The notes below the pieces were generated by a model. The model did no database searches. It was not told where the DNA came from and saw only the letters and a program-made list of their open reading frames with translations. A DNA stretch of 61,343 bases. Origin: Triparma columacea (lineage: Eukaryota > Sar > Bolidophyceae > Parmales > Triparmaceae). Below, piece after piece: positions 10,919 through 21,048 of this stretch. The translations under genes and the position numbers were made by a program. The stretch lies in contig BRYA01000259.1 in NCBI GenBank assembly GCA_030267965.1, positions 1,513 to 62,855 of the forward strand, in the 5' to 3' direction. Numbering within the stretch: the first letter of the stretch is position 1; every line of letters starts with the position of its first letter.

Positions 10919-11516
10919 GTTAGACGTTGATTTTTGACGTAGACGTAGAGAAAGTGTTCAAACTGCAAAAAACTGGCTTGGGAAGTGGGCTCAAAATGCT
11001 CCTCCTAATTCTCTCTCTGAGATTTCAGAGCATCTCGGCCAAATCAGAGAGTGAGTCCTCCCTCCCTTTTCTCCCCAAAAGACGAATATTGCGGTCATTT
11101 TTTTACTCGTGAATAGCAAAAACCTCGTGAACCTGCTGTGTGCGAAACACTGACGCAACTGCTTAAGAACCAGGCCCAAAAAGCCTTCCTTCACCAAGAG
11201 CCGCCTCGTTGGATCGTTCCTCTCCTCCCATTTCTGGCTCTCTTGATGTATATATACGTACCAATGTGAAGGTTTTGTGTCATTGGCTTGCTATTATATG
11301 ATATCTTACGCACAAAACCTTCCAAAGTTTCTCTTAAAGGTCATCATTTTGACACCCTGTCGTCCATTGGGCAATGCTTGGTGTGCTTGGGATTTGCTTG
11401 GGGGAGGGGCTGGTGGAGCGAGCGGCAGATGGTGGTATTGACTCGGCAACTGACTCTTCCCGCCATACCTCCCCCCCCCCCCTGCCACCCCCTCCCCCCC
11501 CTTGCAGTATTTCATC
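10919..11516. other. Intergenic region between Nuf2 and a small rightward ORF
   Basis: About 600 bases. A TATATATA-like stretch lies near 11245, and a C-rich tract ending in TTGCAG lies at 11470-11506. The tract looks like an intron 3' end, so the small gene downstream may have an intron in its 5' leader; I could not identify a matching donor or a coding upstream exon. Confidence 0.5.
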
Positions 11517-11735
11517 ATGTTTGCCTTCCGTCACAAAATGGAGATTGCCCTCCTCATCTTTCTCATTTTTATAGCTTTCGCCTCCGCCGCCTCGCCCACC
11601 ACAATGTGGGTCCAGTGGACTACCCTGGCGGTCGTTGTCTTCTTCGGCCTCATATTTGACATGGCGTTCACTGACGATTCCTCTTTTGTTTTCGACCCTG
11701 ATGCTGACAACTGGCGCAGGAAGACCGAGCGCTGA
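11517..11735 (+). CDS. Small two-helix membrane protein, unrecognised
   Basis: A 72-residue frame from ATG 11517. It has two hydrophobic helices, EIALLIFLIFIAFASAAS and a second containing TTLAVVVFFGLIFDM, then a polar tail ending WRRKTER. I do not recognise the family. An acceptor-like CCCTTGCAG lies just upstream, so this may be the last exon of a longer gene or a single exon after a leader intron. It runs tail to tail with the ABCF gene. Support is only the open frame, hydrophobicity and the plausible acceptor. Confidence 0.45.
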   Translation: MFAFRHKMEIALLIFLIFIAFASAASPTTMWVQWTTLAVVVFFGLIFDMAFTDDSSFVFDPDADNWRRKTER

Positions 11736-11982
11736 GGGGGGAGGAGTGGAGGTTGGGGGTGATGGGGGTGGACAGGGCGCGCCCCCCCTTGTTTGTTAAG
11801 TATGCTAGTTGGGGGAGGAAGATGTGTGGAATTGAAAATGGGGAGGAAATGGATGATGATGGGTGGACGATGAATGTGGGGCTTTGGGACTTTGTAATGT
11901 TAAAGCGTGAGCGCGCCGCTAAGTAATAGCGCGAGAGTTTGTTCTCAACGATAACGTCTTCTTTTTGCCTTTCACCCTCTCT

Positions 11983-14900
11983 TCACTGTTTCTGTCGCTT
12001 GGCGTTCTTAACACCCTTATCAAGCCTCCCACTTACTCCAGCCTGCTTACCCCCAAAATTCTTCTTCTCCTCCACCTCAACCACAACCGCGTTGCCTATT
12101 TCTTTGACCCCCTTCACGTACCTCGCCTCCACCTTGTCCTTCACCTCCGCATTCTTCTCCATATAGTACCTATAGTCTCCGGGGTAGTTAATGATTTGTT
12201 TTTCTTCGACAGCGCAGATGGTCGTTGCGATTTGGCTTATGAAGTACCTGTCGTGGCTAATCACCAGGATGCTCCCGTCAAAGTTCTGGAGAGCTTCCTC
12301 CAACATTTCCTTGGCGGGGATGTCAAGGTGGTTCGTCGGTTCGTCTAAAATGAGGAGGTTGGCCGGCCGCAGCATCATACAGCAAAGGGACAGCCTTGCC
12401 TTCTCCCCCCCGCTGAGCTGCCCGACCTTCTTCTCCACTGTGTCTCCCTTGAAGAGGAATTGCCCCATGAGGGCACGGAGCTCATTATACGAGTGGTTGT
12501 CACTTGCTGACTGCACTGTTTCGGAGACAGTCTTGTCGAGGTCCAGCACATCGGCCTGGTTTTGTTCGAAATAGTTTGCAACAACGTTCATACCAACGAG
12601 CCTCGCCTCTCCCTCGATAGGCTTCTCCTTCCCAACCACCAGCCTCAGCATTGTGCTCTTGCCGCTCCCGTTAGGGCCCAGGAGGGCGATTCTGTCGCCC
12701 TTCTCAATGATCATGTTGGAAGCCTTGAAGAGCGGGTTCCCCTCGTAGCCATGAGTGACGTCCCTCACTACGGCAACCTCATCACTGAGACGAGGGGCTG
12801 GGGGGAAGCGGAAGCGGAAAGGCTTCCCGGCGAAGGGAGGTTTCTTGACGTAATCCTCGCTGCGCGGAAAGGGTTGCGTTAGTGGAATATTTTTATGACC
12901 CCTCTGCTTGCCATCGTCGTCGCAGTGCTGCCGTACTTTGTACCCTCCATTCTCACCTCGCCATCATTTTCTCGAGGCGCTTCTTCCTCTGCTCCACAGC
13001 TTGGGGCTGCTTCACCTTCATTTTTTGCATCCAAGCCCTCTCCTCCTTGATCTTTTTCTCCTGGCTGTCGTACGCGTTCTGCCAGGCTTTCATCTTGGCC
13101 GCCTTCTGCTTCAAGAAGCGGGAGTAATTACCGTCGTATGTGGTGGCAAGGCCGCCGTCGGTGTCGACAATCTTGGTGCAAACCTGGTCCAAAAATTCCC
13201 TGTCGTGCGAGACGATGACCATGGGGATATTTTGGTTCCGCAAGAAATCCTCAAGCCACTCCACGCTCTCCATATCTAGGTGATTGGTCGGCTCGTCGAG
13301 GAGAAGGATGTTGGGGTCCGTTAGGAGAACCTTTCCAAGTCCAATACGCATCTTCCATCCGCCGCTGAAAGCTGAGACGGGGAGGGTTGCGTCCACGCTG
13401 TCAAATCCCATGAGGTCCATTGTTTTCTCGGCCCTGCTATCTAAGGCGTTCACATCCTTCGCGTCGGCCTTGGATTGGAGTTTCTGCATGCGGTCTAGAA
13501 TGTCCTGCATCTTATCGGCGTCTCCAGGATCGCATTTCTCGAGCTCATCCTCGCAGCTGGAGGGAAGGGGAGGGGAGCAGCGACGTAAGGAGGTTACAAT
13601 GTTAGCGATAGCGCGAGCGTGCTGGCATATTCTCGCCACTTCGGTCCTCCATTCTCTTCGTCCATTCCTTTCTCACCTTCTCAGGCCCGACAAAATTTCA
13701 TTCTCTTCCTTGAAGACACTCATGAACTCTTCCTTTAAGGATCTGGTCATGACGAGCTCGTCAACGAACTCCTGCCTGAGAACCGAAACTCGAAGGTCAG
13801 AGGTAGACTTGACGACATCTCCCGCCGTCGGTTCGAGCTCTCCATCCAAAATCTTCAACTGGGTAGTTTTCCCCCCACCATTGGCCCCCACAAGGCCAAC
13901 CCTCTCGCCCGTCTTCACGTCCCATGAGACTCCCTTGAGTACCTCCTGATTGCGGAAGGTCACGTAAACGTCTTCTAGCTTGAGGGAGACAAAGCCGGGC
14001 TGCACGCCCTCCATCACCCTTACCCTGGGAGGGGGGCGGGAGTTCCGCATTTTCTCCTCGAGTGAGAGGTTGGCGGTTTCGAGGGGATTAGCTGAGGCGG
14101 AAGCTGGGGGGGAATCGTCGGGGAGGACCTCAGCCTGGGGAGGGGGGGGGGAGGTAAGTACAAGCTGGAGATAAGGCAAAGGCCCTTGAGAGCATCGTCT
14201 TCGAGAAGTTTGCGTCTCGTTGGGTTCTCACCTCGTCCTCGGCGTCAATGTCACCTCCCTTATTCTTATTCTTCTTATTTTTTTTGCCCTTCAAGAGGGT
14301 GGAGGGGGGGAATGTATGTGAAGTGAAGTGAGATGAGTGGCGATTAGAGGGAGTGATTCATTATATAAAAAGAGACGATTCGCGACTCGTCCAGCAGCTT
14401 ATTCCATTCCTTCATTCTCACCTTCTCCTTCTTTTGCTTCAGCTTCTCCTCCTTCTTCTTATCCTTCTTGTTCTTCTTTCCGCCCCCCATGATGAAGTCC
14501 AATTCATCTTCTGCTGAGAACGAAGCAGATTCATCAGAGGTGGCAGCCGCAGCATCCTCCTGCTGCTCCTCCATCTCCTTCTCCTGTTCCTGCTCCTTTC
14601 CCATAACTTCGCCAACCACAACTGCCTCCTCCGCTGCAATCTCAATCTCCTCCATCGATATGCTACCCCCCCCCGCCCCAGACTTCTTCTTGGCCTTGAG
14701 CCCAGCCTTCATCATTTTCTTCCTATCCTTAGCCGACATTGGCTCGTCCTCGTCATCAAAAGGGAGGGATGAGGCAGCAGGAGGAGGCGCGGGGGGGGCC
14801 TTTTCAGCCTTCTTCTGCAACTTCATTTGCTTCTTTAGCTCCTTGCCGCTCAATGGCGCGTCATCCTCGTCACCAAAAGTAGTCTTACTCCCACCCACAC

Positions 14901-15198
14901 CTCCCTCAACGGCCACACCACCCGCCTCCCCCCCCTCAAGCTTCTCCAGAGCCTCCAAAGCGGCCAGCTTTGCAGCATTCACGTTCCCCTTGGACTTCTT
15001 CTTTGCAAAAAGACCAAAATCAGTCCGAGATGGCCGTAAAGGATGCAAAGAAGACGTTGGATTGGCTTTTGGGGGGCTAAAGGACGGCCCGATGCATGAT
15101 GCATGAAGAATCTGAAATGGAGCAAATTGACGTGTGGGGTCAAAGCAAATCGCGAAAAGGACCAAGAAGAGGACACAATGGACGTTACTGCTCGCCAT
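11983..15198 (-). CDS. ABC-F family ATPase with plastid-targeting presequence
   Basis: Five exons, 15198-14422, 14288-14232, 14134-13677, 13556-12957 and 12859-11983, give 922 residues in frame. Two ATP-binding cassettes are complete: Walker A GANGGGKTT, signature FSGGWKMRI and LLLDEPTNHLD in the first; GPNGSGKST, LSGGEKARL and LILDEPTNHLD in the second. A charged linker lies between them and there are no transmembrane helices, as in ABCF/GCN20/EttA translation factors. The N-terminus (MASSNVHCVLFLVLFAICF) is a signal peptide ending in TRQ followed by FAPF, which fits the heterokont cleavage motif before F. A K/E-rich low-complexity stretch of about 250 residues precedes the first cassette. 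I infer a plastid-ribosome-associated ABCF protein. Other ATGs upstream (for example near 15297) would bury the signal peptide. Confidence 0.93.
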
Positions 15199-16028
15199 GA
15201 AAACTTGAGACCAACGCAAAGTAAAAAGTAGAGGTTTCCTTGGTTTGAGGAAATATGAGTGTTTCTCTGGGGAAGAAATTTGTAAGAAAGGGGACATTTA
15301 TTGATGAACTACCGGAAGACTTTTATGGGCTTCCACCATACGTCAATTTGCAGCGGTGGTGCTCTCGTTTTTCTACCGCAAATAAACTCGCAACTTGAAC
15401 TTGCACTAAAAGGATATTTTATGACTAATTTAATTTCATGAAGTTACTTATCTCATATAGAGGTAATCAACACATTTTGTGATGAATGGAACGAATTATT
15501 TTTGAGCTTTTGAAATTATTAATTAGATTGCAATATTTAATCCAATTTTATTGTATTTTTATATATGAAATTGATAAATTGAAATTTACAGATCACAATT
15601 ATCCTTTTATCAGCATGAAAAAGAATAATATTTTTACAAAATGTTTTTCTTTTATCAATATACATAAATATAGTAATAAGATCAAATTTAATATTTTTAT
15701 AAGGTTATTAAAAAGTTTAAAATCTATTATAATGTACTTTGATTTTTCGAAATTTTTATGTCGGTTTTTATTGGCTTGTTCTACTCGTTCTCATGGGTTT
15801 TTGCGTCCAACCCAGCTCACAACTTCTCAATCTTCATCCCGACAACCGATTTCTTCTTTCTAAGCACCGAAGATGTCTCAAAATACCTTTTCCCAAGTTC
15901 TTTTCCATTCTTCTTCAACCAAAAGCCACTGCACTTGACTTCCGTAGCAATCCTGAATTCTTCGGAATTCACACCAACAAGGACCTTTTGACAGAGCTCG
16001 ACGCCAGAATTTCGTATCAACTGTCCCC
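15199..16028. other. Divergent intergenic region containing an AT-rich island
   Basis: 830 bases between the starts of the ABCF and RING genes. The flanks have ordinary composition, but the middle is extremely AT-rich and is listed separately. The short open frames across it look like by-products of low GC. Confidence 0.6.
15412..15770. other. AT-rich island of about 360 bases
   Basis: By eye only about one base in five is G or C here, against roughly half in neighbouring genes. It is rich in A and T runs (TTTTTATATATG, AATATTTTTATAAGG). No organelle gene is recognised in it. It could be a promoter region, a replication or centromere-like low-GC element, or a piece of organelle DNA. Confidence 0.7.
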
Positions 16029-17545
16029 ATGGGATGCAAGCACTCCGCAGCTGTGCTAACGGAGCTTCAAGAGACGTACTTCAACGATGGGAGGGTTTCT
16101 CATGGGAGTGAGCATGTTCGGATTCATGCCCAGCAAAGAGCTAGTGAAGAGAGGAGGGGGGAGCAACAACTCTTCCGCACCGGAAACTTTGAGTCGGATT
16201 TGCAAATCGCCATTCATCGGTCTCTCGCATCCAGCAATACCTCCACAAGGCTCAGCTCCTTCCTAGATAAGTCGACACTGTCGGAGAAGGACTTGAGTAT
16301 ATTGCGAGTTTACGATTATAAGACCCCCCCAAAGTCTCTCCACAAGTTTTCCAAGTCAGCCAAGATGACGTCCAACGTCAATGGCAAGAGAAACGTCTCA
16401 CCCTCCTTCTCTCCCACATCCTTGTTTGGCCTCCTCAAGAAGGGGAAGCACAAGTCTGGGTCATCTTTGGACATCGCTGCCCTAGAAGATGGTAGGGAGC
16501 GGGATACAGACGCAGACGCAACTGTTTTTCGCAAAGCTAAAAGGAGCGGGAGCGAGGATACTGTGTGCTTGGATGTAGACAATGAGAAGGAGTTTGACGA
16601 AAATGATGACATCAAAGGTGAGAAGGTGAAGCCGCGTCCCGTTCCCCCCTCCCTACACACACACACACACAGCTTTCTTACTCTCATCTCCTCCGCCCCC
16701 TAGCATACGAATACAATGAAGCGTTGTCACAGATCAGTAGCGAGGTTGAGCCGGAGGTGAGATAGTAGGACAACATAGTAGGACAACATAGTAGGACAAC
16801 ATAGTAGGACAACATACAACCTATTACCTCTCAACCTCATTCAACCTCATTCTTACTAACTAACCACCTAAACAATGCAACACTATCGCCGCTCCTCTCC
16901 CCCCCCTCCCCTCACAGCTTGAATGCTCGATATGTTGGGAATCCATCAAGGACGGCGACAAGATGTTAATGCTGCCAGGGTGTTTGCACGTTTACCATAG
17001 TGAGTGCGTAGGCCAGTGGTTAGTTAATAAAAGCAGCTTATGCCCGATGTGTAGAAACGATGTTGGTCCGTACTGCAGGGGGGAGAAGACCATGGCTGCA
17101 AAGTTTTCTGTCGAGTTGAAACCTGCCGAGATTACCCAGCGAATGTCGAGTGGAAAGTACGAGTGGAAGAAGTTGATGAATGGGGATGACGACGATTCTA
17201 TTGTTGTCATGTCAGAGAAGGTGAGTGGCTGCTGGCTGATGATGCCTGTGCTGCATACAGCGCCCCCTGCACCCTATGTCGCGCAAGCCATGACATATAG
17301 CCAACTAACGCAATCCCGTCGACCATATATCTTCGCTCTTCTCCTACCAGCAACGGAAGGCTATCAACTACAACGCAGAGTTAACTTCAAGGGTGGCAAT
17401 AGTTGCGGCGCAGCTTCAGATCATCCAAGCGCTGAAGAAGAAACAGGGAGAGAACGAACCTTTGAGCATTAGTACCACGCCGACGGGCGATGTGGGCCAG
17501 AAGAACAGTACAGTTGCCCCAGCCCGGGTGGTCGGGTACGCTTGA
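16029..17545 (+). CDS. RING-H2 zinc finger protein, likely lipid-anchored E3 ubiquitin ligase
   Basis: Four exons, 16029-16617, 16704-16756, 16918-17220 and 17351-17545, encode 379 residues; all donors are GTGAG. The start MGCKHSAAV is a textbook N-myristoylation site followed by a palmitoylatable Cys, so membrane anchoring is likely. Residues 1-210 are polar and probably disordered. The RING-H2 finger is in exon 3: CSICWES, CLHVYHSEC and CPMC with spacing C-x2-C-x14-C-x-H-x2-H-x2-C-x10-C-x2-C. RING-H2 fingers recruit ubiquitin-conjugating enzymes; substrates cannot be told. Intron 2 holds a 13-base tandem repeat. The gene shares its upstream region with ABCF and ends tail to tail with CYB5D1. 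Confidence 0.88.
16762..16813 (+). repeat. 13-base tandem repeat in RING gene intron 2
   Basis: Four perfect copies of ATAGTAGGACAAC begin five bases after the exon end, directly behind the GTGAG donor. A two-copy TCAACCTCAT repeat follows in the same intron. Confidence 0.95.
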
Positions 17546-17724
17546 CTTAAAACCCAGAGCCTGGGAAACCTACAAGAACTGATGTGAGAATTATAAATTT
17601 TGGGGAAAGCGCGTGCACGCGAACAGCAAACACTTAGGAAGACACCCTGCCTAAGCTAAGCACTTTTGAAGGATGATACATGATTTGATTATTTTAAAGA
17701 TAACAAACGAGCCCCTCCTCCCGC

Positions 17725-18381
17725 TCACGCAATCGTCAAGTCATCATTGTAATACACGTGAATTACCGGGACGTAGTAGTCGTCTGGGATGTGGAGCTTT
17801 TCAAAGTCAAAGTCCTCATCCGGCACACCGTTGTCCTCGAGGTTCTTGTCCATTTCCATGACGACAAACTTCTCACCATCCGAGGTGAGCCTCTTCCAGG
17901 TGTAGCTCGCTGCGTGACCGTTGAACGCAACGTACCTCTCCTGGATCTCGGAGATAGTCTCCTCGCTGCAGACCTCCAGGAGGTGCTCCTGCTGGGTAAG
18001 GGTATTGACGACGTTGATCTTCCTGGGCTTGGTGCTGAGCCTTCCAATGATGTAGTTCTCGTTTTTCCACCAAGGAGTCCCAAAGTCGGTGTTCCACTCG
18101 CTCGTTGGTTCGGGGGGAGGGACGTGCAAGAATCTTCCCATCGGCGTGTAGGGCAAGGTCAGCAGTCTATCAGGGTCCATGTAAGTCTTCACATCCCCGG
18201 TTGCCTTGTCAAACCAGAAGGAAATGTCCTGACCAGAGGCCTCGATGATAGGCTGGGCGAGAGGACCGCGATTGGCACCCAGGAATTCTGACAGATCCAG
18301 GACCGAGCCGTGAATGCTCACCCAGCAATCATCAGCAGAGTTGTGAAGGGCGACCTCTGTGCTGTGGAAGTACTTGACCAT
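17725..18381 (-). CDS. CYB5D1: Cytochrome b5 domain-containing protein 1 (CYB5D1), ciliary
   Basis: A single exon of 218 residues, matching the roughly 228-residue length of animal CYB5D1. Shared blocks run the full length: FHSTEVALHNSADDCWVSIH at the start, then IIEASGQDISFWFDKATGDV, TPMGRFLHVPPPEP, DFGTPWWKNENYIIGRLS, NTLTQQEHLLEV, NGHAASYTWK and the C-terminal VYYNDDLTIA. CYB5D1 is known as an axonemal protein tied to radial spokes and ciliary beating, so its presence implies a flagellated stage. The upstream region is shared with the patatin-like gene 353 bases away. Confidence 0.94.
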   Translation of the reverse strand: MVKYFHSTEVALHNSADDCWVSIHGSVLDLSEFLGANRGPLAQPIIEASGQDISFWFDKATGDVKTYMDPDRLLTLPYTPMGRFLHVPPPEPTSEWNTDFGTPWWKNENYIIGRLSTKPRKINVVNTLTQQEHLLEVCSEETISEIQERYVAFNGHAASYTWKRLTSDGEKFVVMEMDKNLEDNGVPDEDFDFEKLHIPDDYYVPVIHVYYNDDLTIA

Positions 18382-18734
18382 GGTTTCGCGGGGGATTTGA
18401 ATTACAGGGGGCGTCAGTACGAGTCAGCTCTTTTGAGAGAGGAGACGATATCTCTTGGAGGTACTCGGATGGAAGAGAAAAGCTGAGGAGGATGGGCAGC
18501 GGTTAGTTGGGTGTTGGGTATGGAAAATAGATTGGAAAGAGGGATGGGGGGGGAAAAGGTTGGCCCGCGGGGCGCAGACGCCGTGGAGACGAGACAGAGT
18601 TAATGCTATTTCGCGGCGAAAACGTTTTAAAGCTCACCTCAAAAAATTGAGCTCCCAACAACCCCTGTCTTTTTTTTCCTGCCCTCTGCCCTCTGCCTCG
18701 CGACCACACCACATCCCTTTCAACAATTAATCCG
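18382..18734. promoter_or_regulatory. Divergent promoter region of CYB5D1 and patatin-like gene
   Basis: 353 bases. A palindrome-like ATTTCGCGGCGAAAA at 18608-18622 resembles an E2F-type site. A pyrimidine-rich block precedes the rightward ATG. No open frame of interest. Confidence 0.4.
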
Positions 18735-19664
18735 ATGTTATCATTATACGCTTTAATGCTCTGTTGCTGTTTCATCCCCTCCTCCTCCTCCGCTCGCGAG
18801 CTCGACGACGTATGGCGTACCTACCTCACTTCCCCTCCTCCCCATGCTATCTCCTTGGCCTCTGACCTTAAAGCTCGGGCGGATTCCCTCGCCTCTGAAA
18901 TCCAGTCCTCCTCCCTCGCCGTCGATTTAAGTGACATCGACGTCGTGGTAAGCGGCGGTGGTAACTACGATGCCTTTTACCTAGGTGTCCAGATGATGAT
19001 GAGTAGGTTGGAGGGCCCCAGGATCAATGTCGCCAGGTACGCCGGGGTCTCGGCGGGTGGCATGATGCCCTTCGAGGTAGCTTTAAAGGGGGAAGACGCG
19101 ACCCTGTTGTCCCACCTCTCCTACGGTGTTCTGACGGAGGAATACTCTGAGCACTATAAGTCCACGCTGCAGGCTGGGTACCTTGAGGACCATCATTGGA
19201 GGATTATGGCGGCTTGGCAGACCGAGACATACGCCGACCGGCTCGCGGGTCTTGATGGGCGCGTGATTATGGGAACTTCGTGCTTCAAACCTCTCCCCAC
19301 GTTGGTTCTGATTGACTCCTACACCGCCGTAGATGACCAGGCAACCCACGCGTTCATGTCGACGGGGACGTACTTAGAGATGTACGGGGGCTACCCGTGC
19401 ACGGACGGTGGGCTCACTACGGGGGATAAGATGACCCCGCTGTTCCAGGACAACGTTCGTCCTCAGATGGTGGTGGATCTGATGGCCACGGGTGCTAACT
19501 CTGAACTTGTCTTCAAGGTTTTATTGGACGACTACGTTGATCTCATCAAGACGGGCATGGACGAGTTTGTTAATTTCGTGACCAAGGGTCAGACTGAGAG
19601 GGAGGGGATAATATCATTGTGCCCCGTTGGGTCTGACGTAAAAGATTTCGTGTGCAAGGTGTAG
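18735..19664 (+). CDS. Secreted patatin-like phospholipase
   Basis: A single exon of 309 residues. The first 20 residues are a signal peptide (LSLYALMLCCCFIPSSSSA). Patatin elements follow in order: the glycine-rich oxyanion loop VVSGGGNYDAFYLG, the nucleophile elbow YAGVSAGG with Ser near residue 106, and the catalytic Asp in PCTDGG near residue 224. Patatin-like enzymes are Ser-Asp dyad lipid acyl hydrolases. The leader and lack of other membrane segments point to a luminal or secreted enzyme. It converges on the Mpv17 gene with an 87-base gap. Confidence 0.9.
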   Translation: MLSLYALMLCCCFIPSSSSARELDDVWRTYLTSPPPHAISLASDLKARADSLASEIQSSSLAVDLSDIDVVVSGGGNYDAFYLGVQMMMSRLEGPRINVARYAGVSAGGMMPFEVALKGEDATLLSHLSYGVLTEEYSEHYKSTLQAGYLEDHHWRIMAAWQTETYADRLAGLDGRVIMGTSCFKPLPTLVLIDSYTAVDDQATHAFMSTGTYLEMYGGYPCTDGGLTTGDKMTPLFQDNVRPQMVVDLMATGANSELVFKVLLDDYVDLIKTGMDEFVNFVTKGQTEREGIISLCPVGSDVKDFVCKV

Positions 19665-19751
19665 GAGAAACAACACAACGAAAGTAAAACAAGCGGCCCT
19701 TTTTATTCCGAACACCAACTAAAATTGTCTGTCTTGGGGTTAGTGTAACCC

Positions 19752-20843
19752 TCAGCGTTCTTCAACTTCCTCTCCAATCATGTCTCCCCCCTCCCCCCCC
19801 CTCGACAGGCTAGCAAGTATAGCGTTCCAGAACAGGTCCACACAATTAACCCACAGCACCCTATGTCTCGCCGGTATGACCGAGTACGTGCAGCAGTGCA
19901 CCAGCGGCCAGAACTTCCACGCCGTAGACATAATCGGTTTTATCCGATCCTTCACCGCCCCCGAGACCTCCGCCGGGCCCTCGCCGTTTAAGAGCCCGAC
20001 GAAGGCGATGTATATTGAACACTTTACACCGAGGTATAGAGTCTGGTCCATCAGGATCTTATAGAGCCTATTGAAACCCACTTCGACGGGGAGGATAAAG
20101 TCACTCCACTCATAATAAAGGTGGACGGCTGGGCCGAAGCAGGCGCCAATAAGGCCGTTCTTCAGGGTCCTCATCGCGTCGAACTTAAGAGGATCTTCCT
20201 TTTTGAATATCGTCTGCGACAGCCAGTCACCCAGAAGGTAAATAACAACGTTGATTGCAGTCTTTGTCTCCATCGGTGCCACCTCAAGCGCGTCCTCGTA
20301 GTTCCTCCAGTTGTCGTACGGCATCCTGTACAGGCTTTCCTGGAGCGTCCAGCCTCTGGAGGTTTCGGAGTCGATTGTTACCACGGTGTAGAGGGCGTAG
20401 CTGAAGCAGGAGAAGAGGAGGAAGAGATTCAGGAGTCTCTGGGAGGCGGGGTCGGACAGGGCGGAGCCGGGACTGGAGGCAGTGACGGAGGTGGCGTTAG
20501 AGATTATGGGCAGTCGTCTGGGTGTATCTATATCTGATGTACTATCTAGTATTGAACTATCTGATATTGAACTATCTGATTTACTATCTGGTGTCTCTGG
20601 AAACTCAGAATCATCCTCAGAGGTACAGCGGAGGACAACAGAATGTAACGGACTTGTTATGTAGCGGTACCTATTAAAGCTATTCCAATTAACGTGATTC
20701 CTATTGAATAATACAGATTTGTTTGGCAACCCGAATGAAGGGGCACCCAAGTTCCCTTTTGTTGGATTATACATTTGAATATATGAATAACTGTCACATA
20801 TTAGGAATAAAATAACCAGTGTTATAACGATACGTGATATCAT
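19752..20843 (-). CDS. Mpv17/PMP22-family membrane protein
   Basis: A single exon of 363 residues. The N-terminus is a signal peptide (SRIVITLVILFLICDSYS) with an aromatic residue just after the likely cleavage point, so a plastid or endomembrane address is possible. Residues 80-115 are a Ser/Asp repeat. The Mpv17 core lies in the C-terminal half: INVVIYLLGDWLSQTIF, NGLIGACFGPAVHLYYEW, LMDQTLYLGVKCSIYIAFVG and WKFWPLVHCCTYSVIPARHR followed by VLWVNCVDLFWNAILASLS. Family members are four-helix pore-like proteins of mitochondria, peroxisomes or plastids. The first 100 codons are much more AT-rich than the rest. Confidence 0.92.
   Translation of the reverse strand: MISRIVITLVILFLICDSYSYIQMYNPTKGNLGAPSFGLPNKSVLFNRNHVNWNSFNRYRYITSPLHSVVLRCTSEDDSEFPETPDSKSDSSISDSSILDSTSDIDTPRRLPIISNATSVTASSPGSALSDPASQRLLNLFLLFSCFSYALYTVVTIDSETSRGWTLQESLYRMPYDNWRNYEDALEVAPMETKTAINVVIYLLGDWLSQTIFKKEDPLKFDAMRTLKNGLIGACFGPAVHLYYEWSDFILPVEVGFNRLYKILMDQTLYLGVKCSIYIAFVGLLNGEGPAEVSGAVKDRIKPIMSTAWKFWPLVHCCTYSVIPARHRVLWVNCVDLFWNAILASLSRGGEGGDMIGEEVEER
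20528..20592 (-). repeat. Degenerate in-frame repeat encoding Ser/Asp units
   Basis: Near-copies of ACTATCTGATATTGA on the plus strand encode SDSSISDSSILDSTSD on the minus strand in the low-complexity linker of the Mpv17-family protein. It is in frame. Confidence 0.75.
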
Positions 20844-21048
20844 ATCGATTTGATTGAAATATGGTAATTTGAAAAAGGATAAAAAAAGGGGAGAAAAAAA
20901 GTAAAAGTGAAACTAGTGACAAATTGCACCAAGAACAACGTCAAAAGTGTCTTCAGTGCCCTCACTGCCCTTAGTGCCCTCTCTTCACTCACTGCACTCA
21001 CTATTCCTCAGCGTCCTACTCCTTGAGTGCTTTTTGAGTGGTCCTTTG

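Noticed and set aside
15486..15863. Open frame in the AT-rich island
   Set aside because: Its residues (I, K, F, N) simply reflect low GC; no motif and no splice context.
18608..18622. E2F-like palindrome ATTTCGCGGCGAAAA
   Set aside because: A single short match with no co-occurring sites; listed only as part of the intergenic region.
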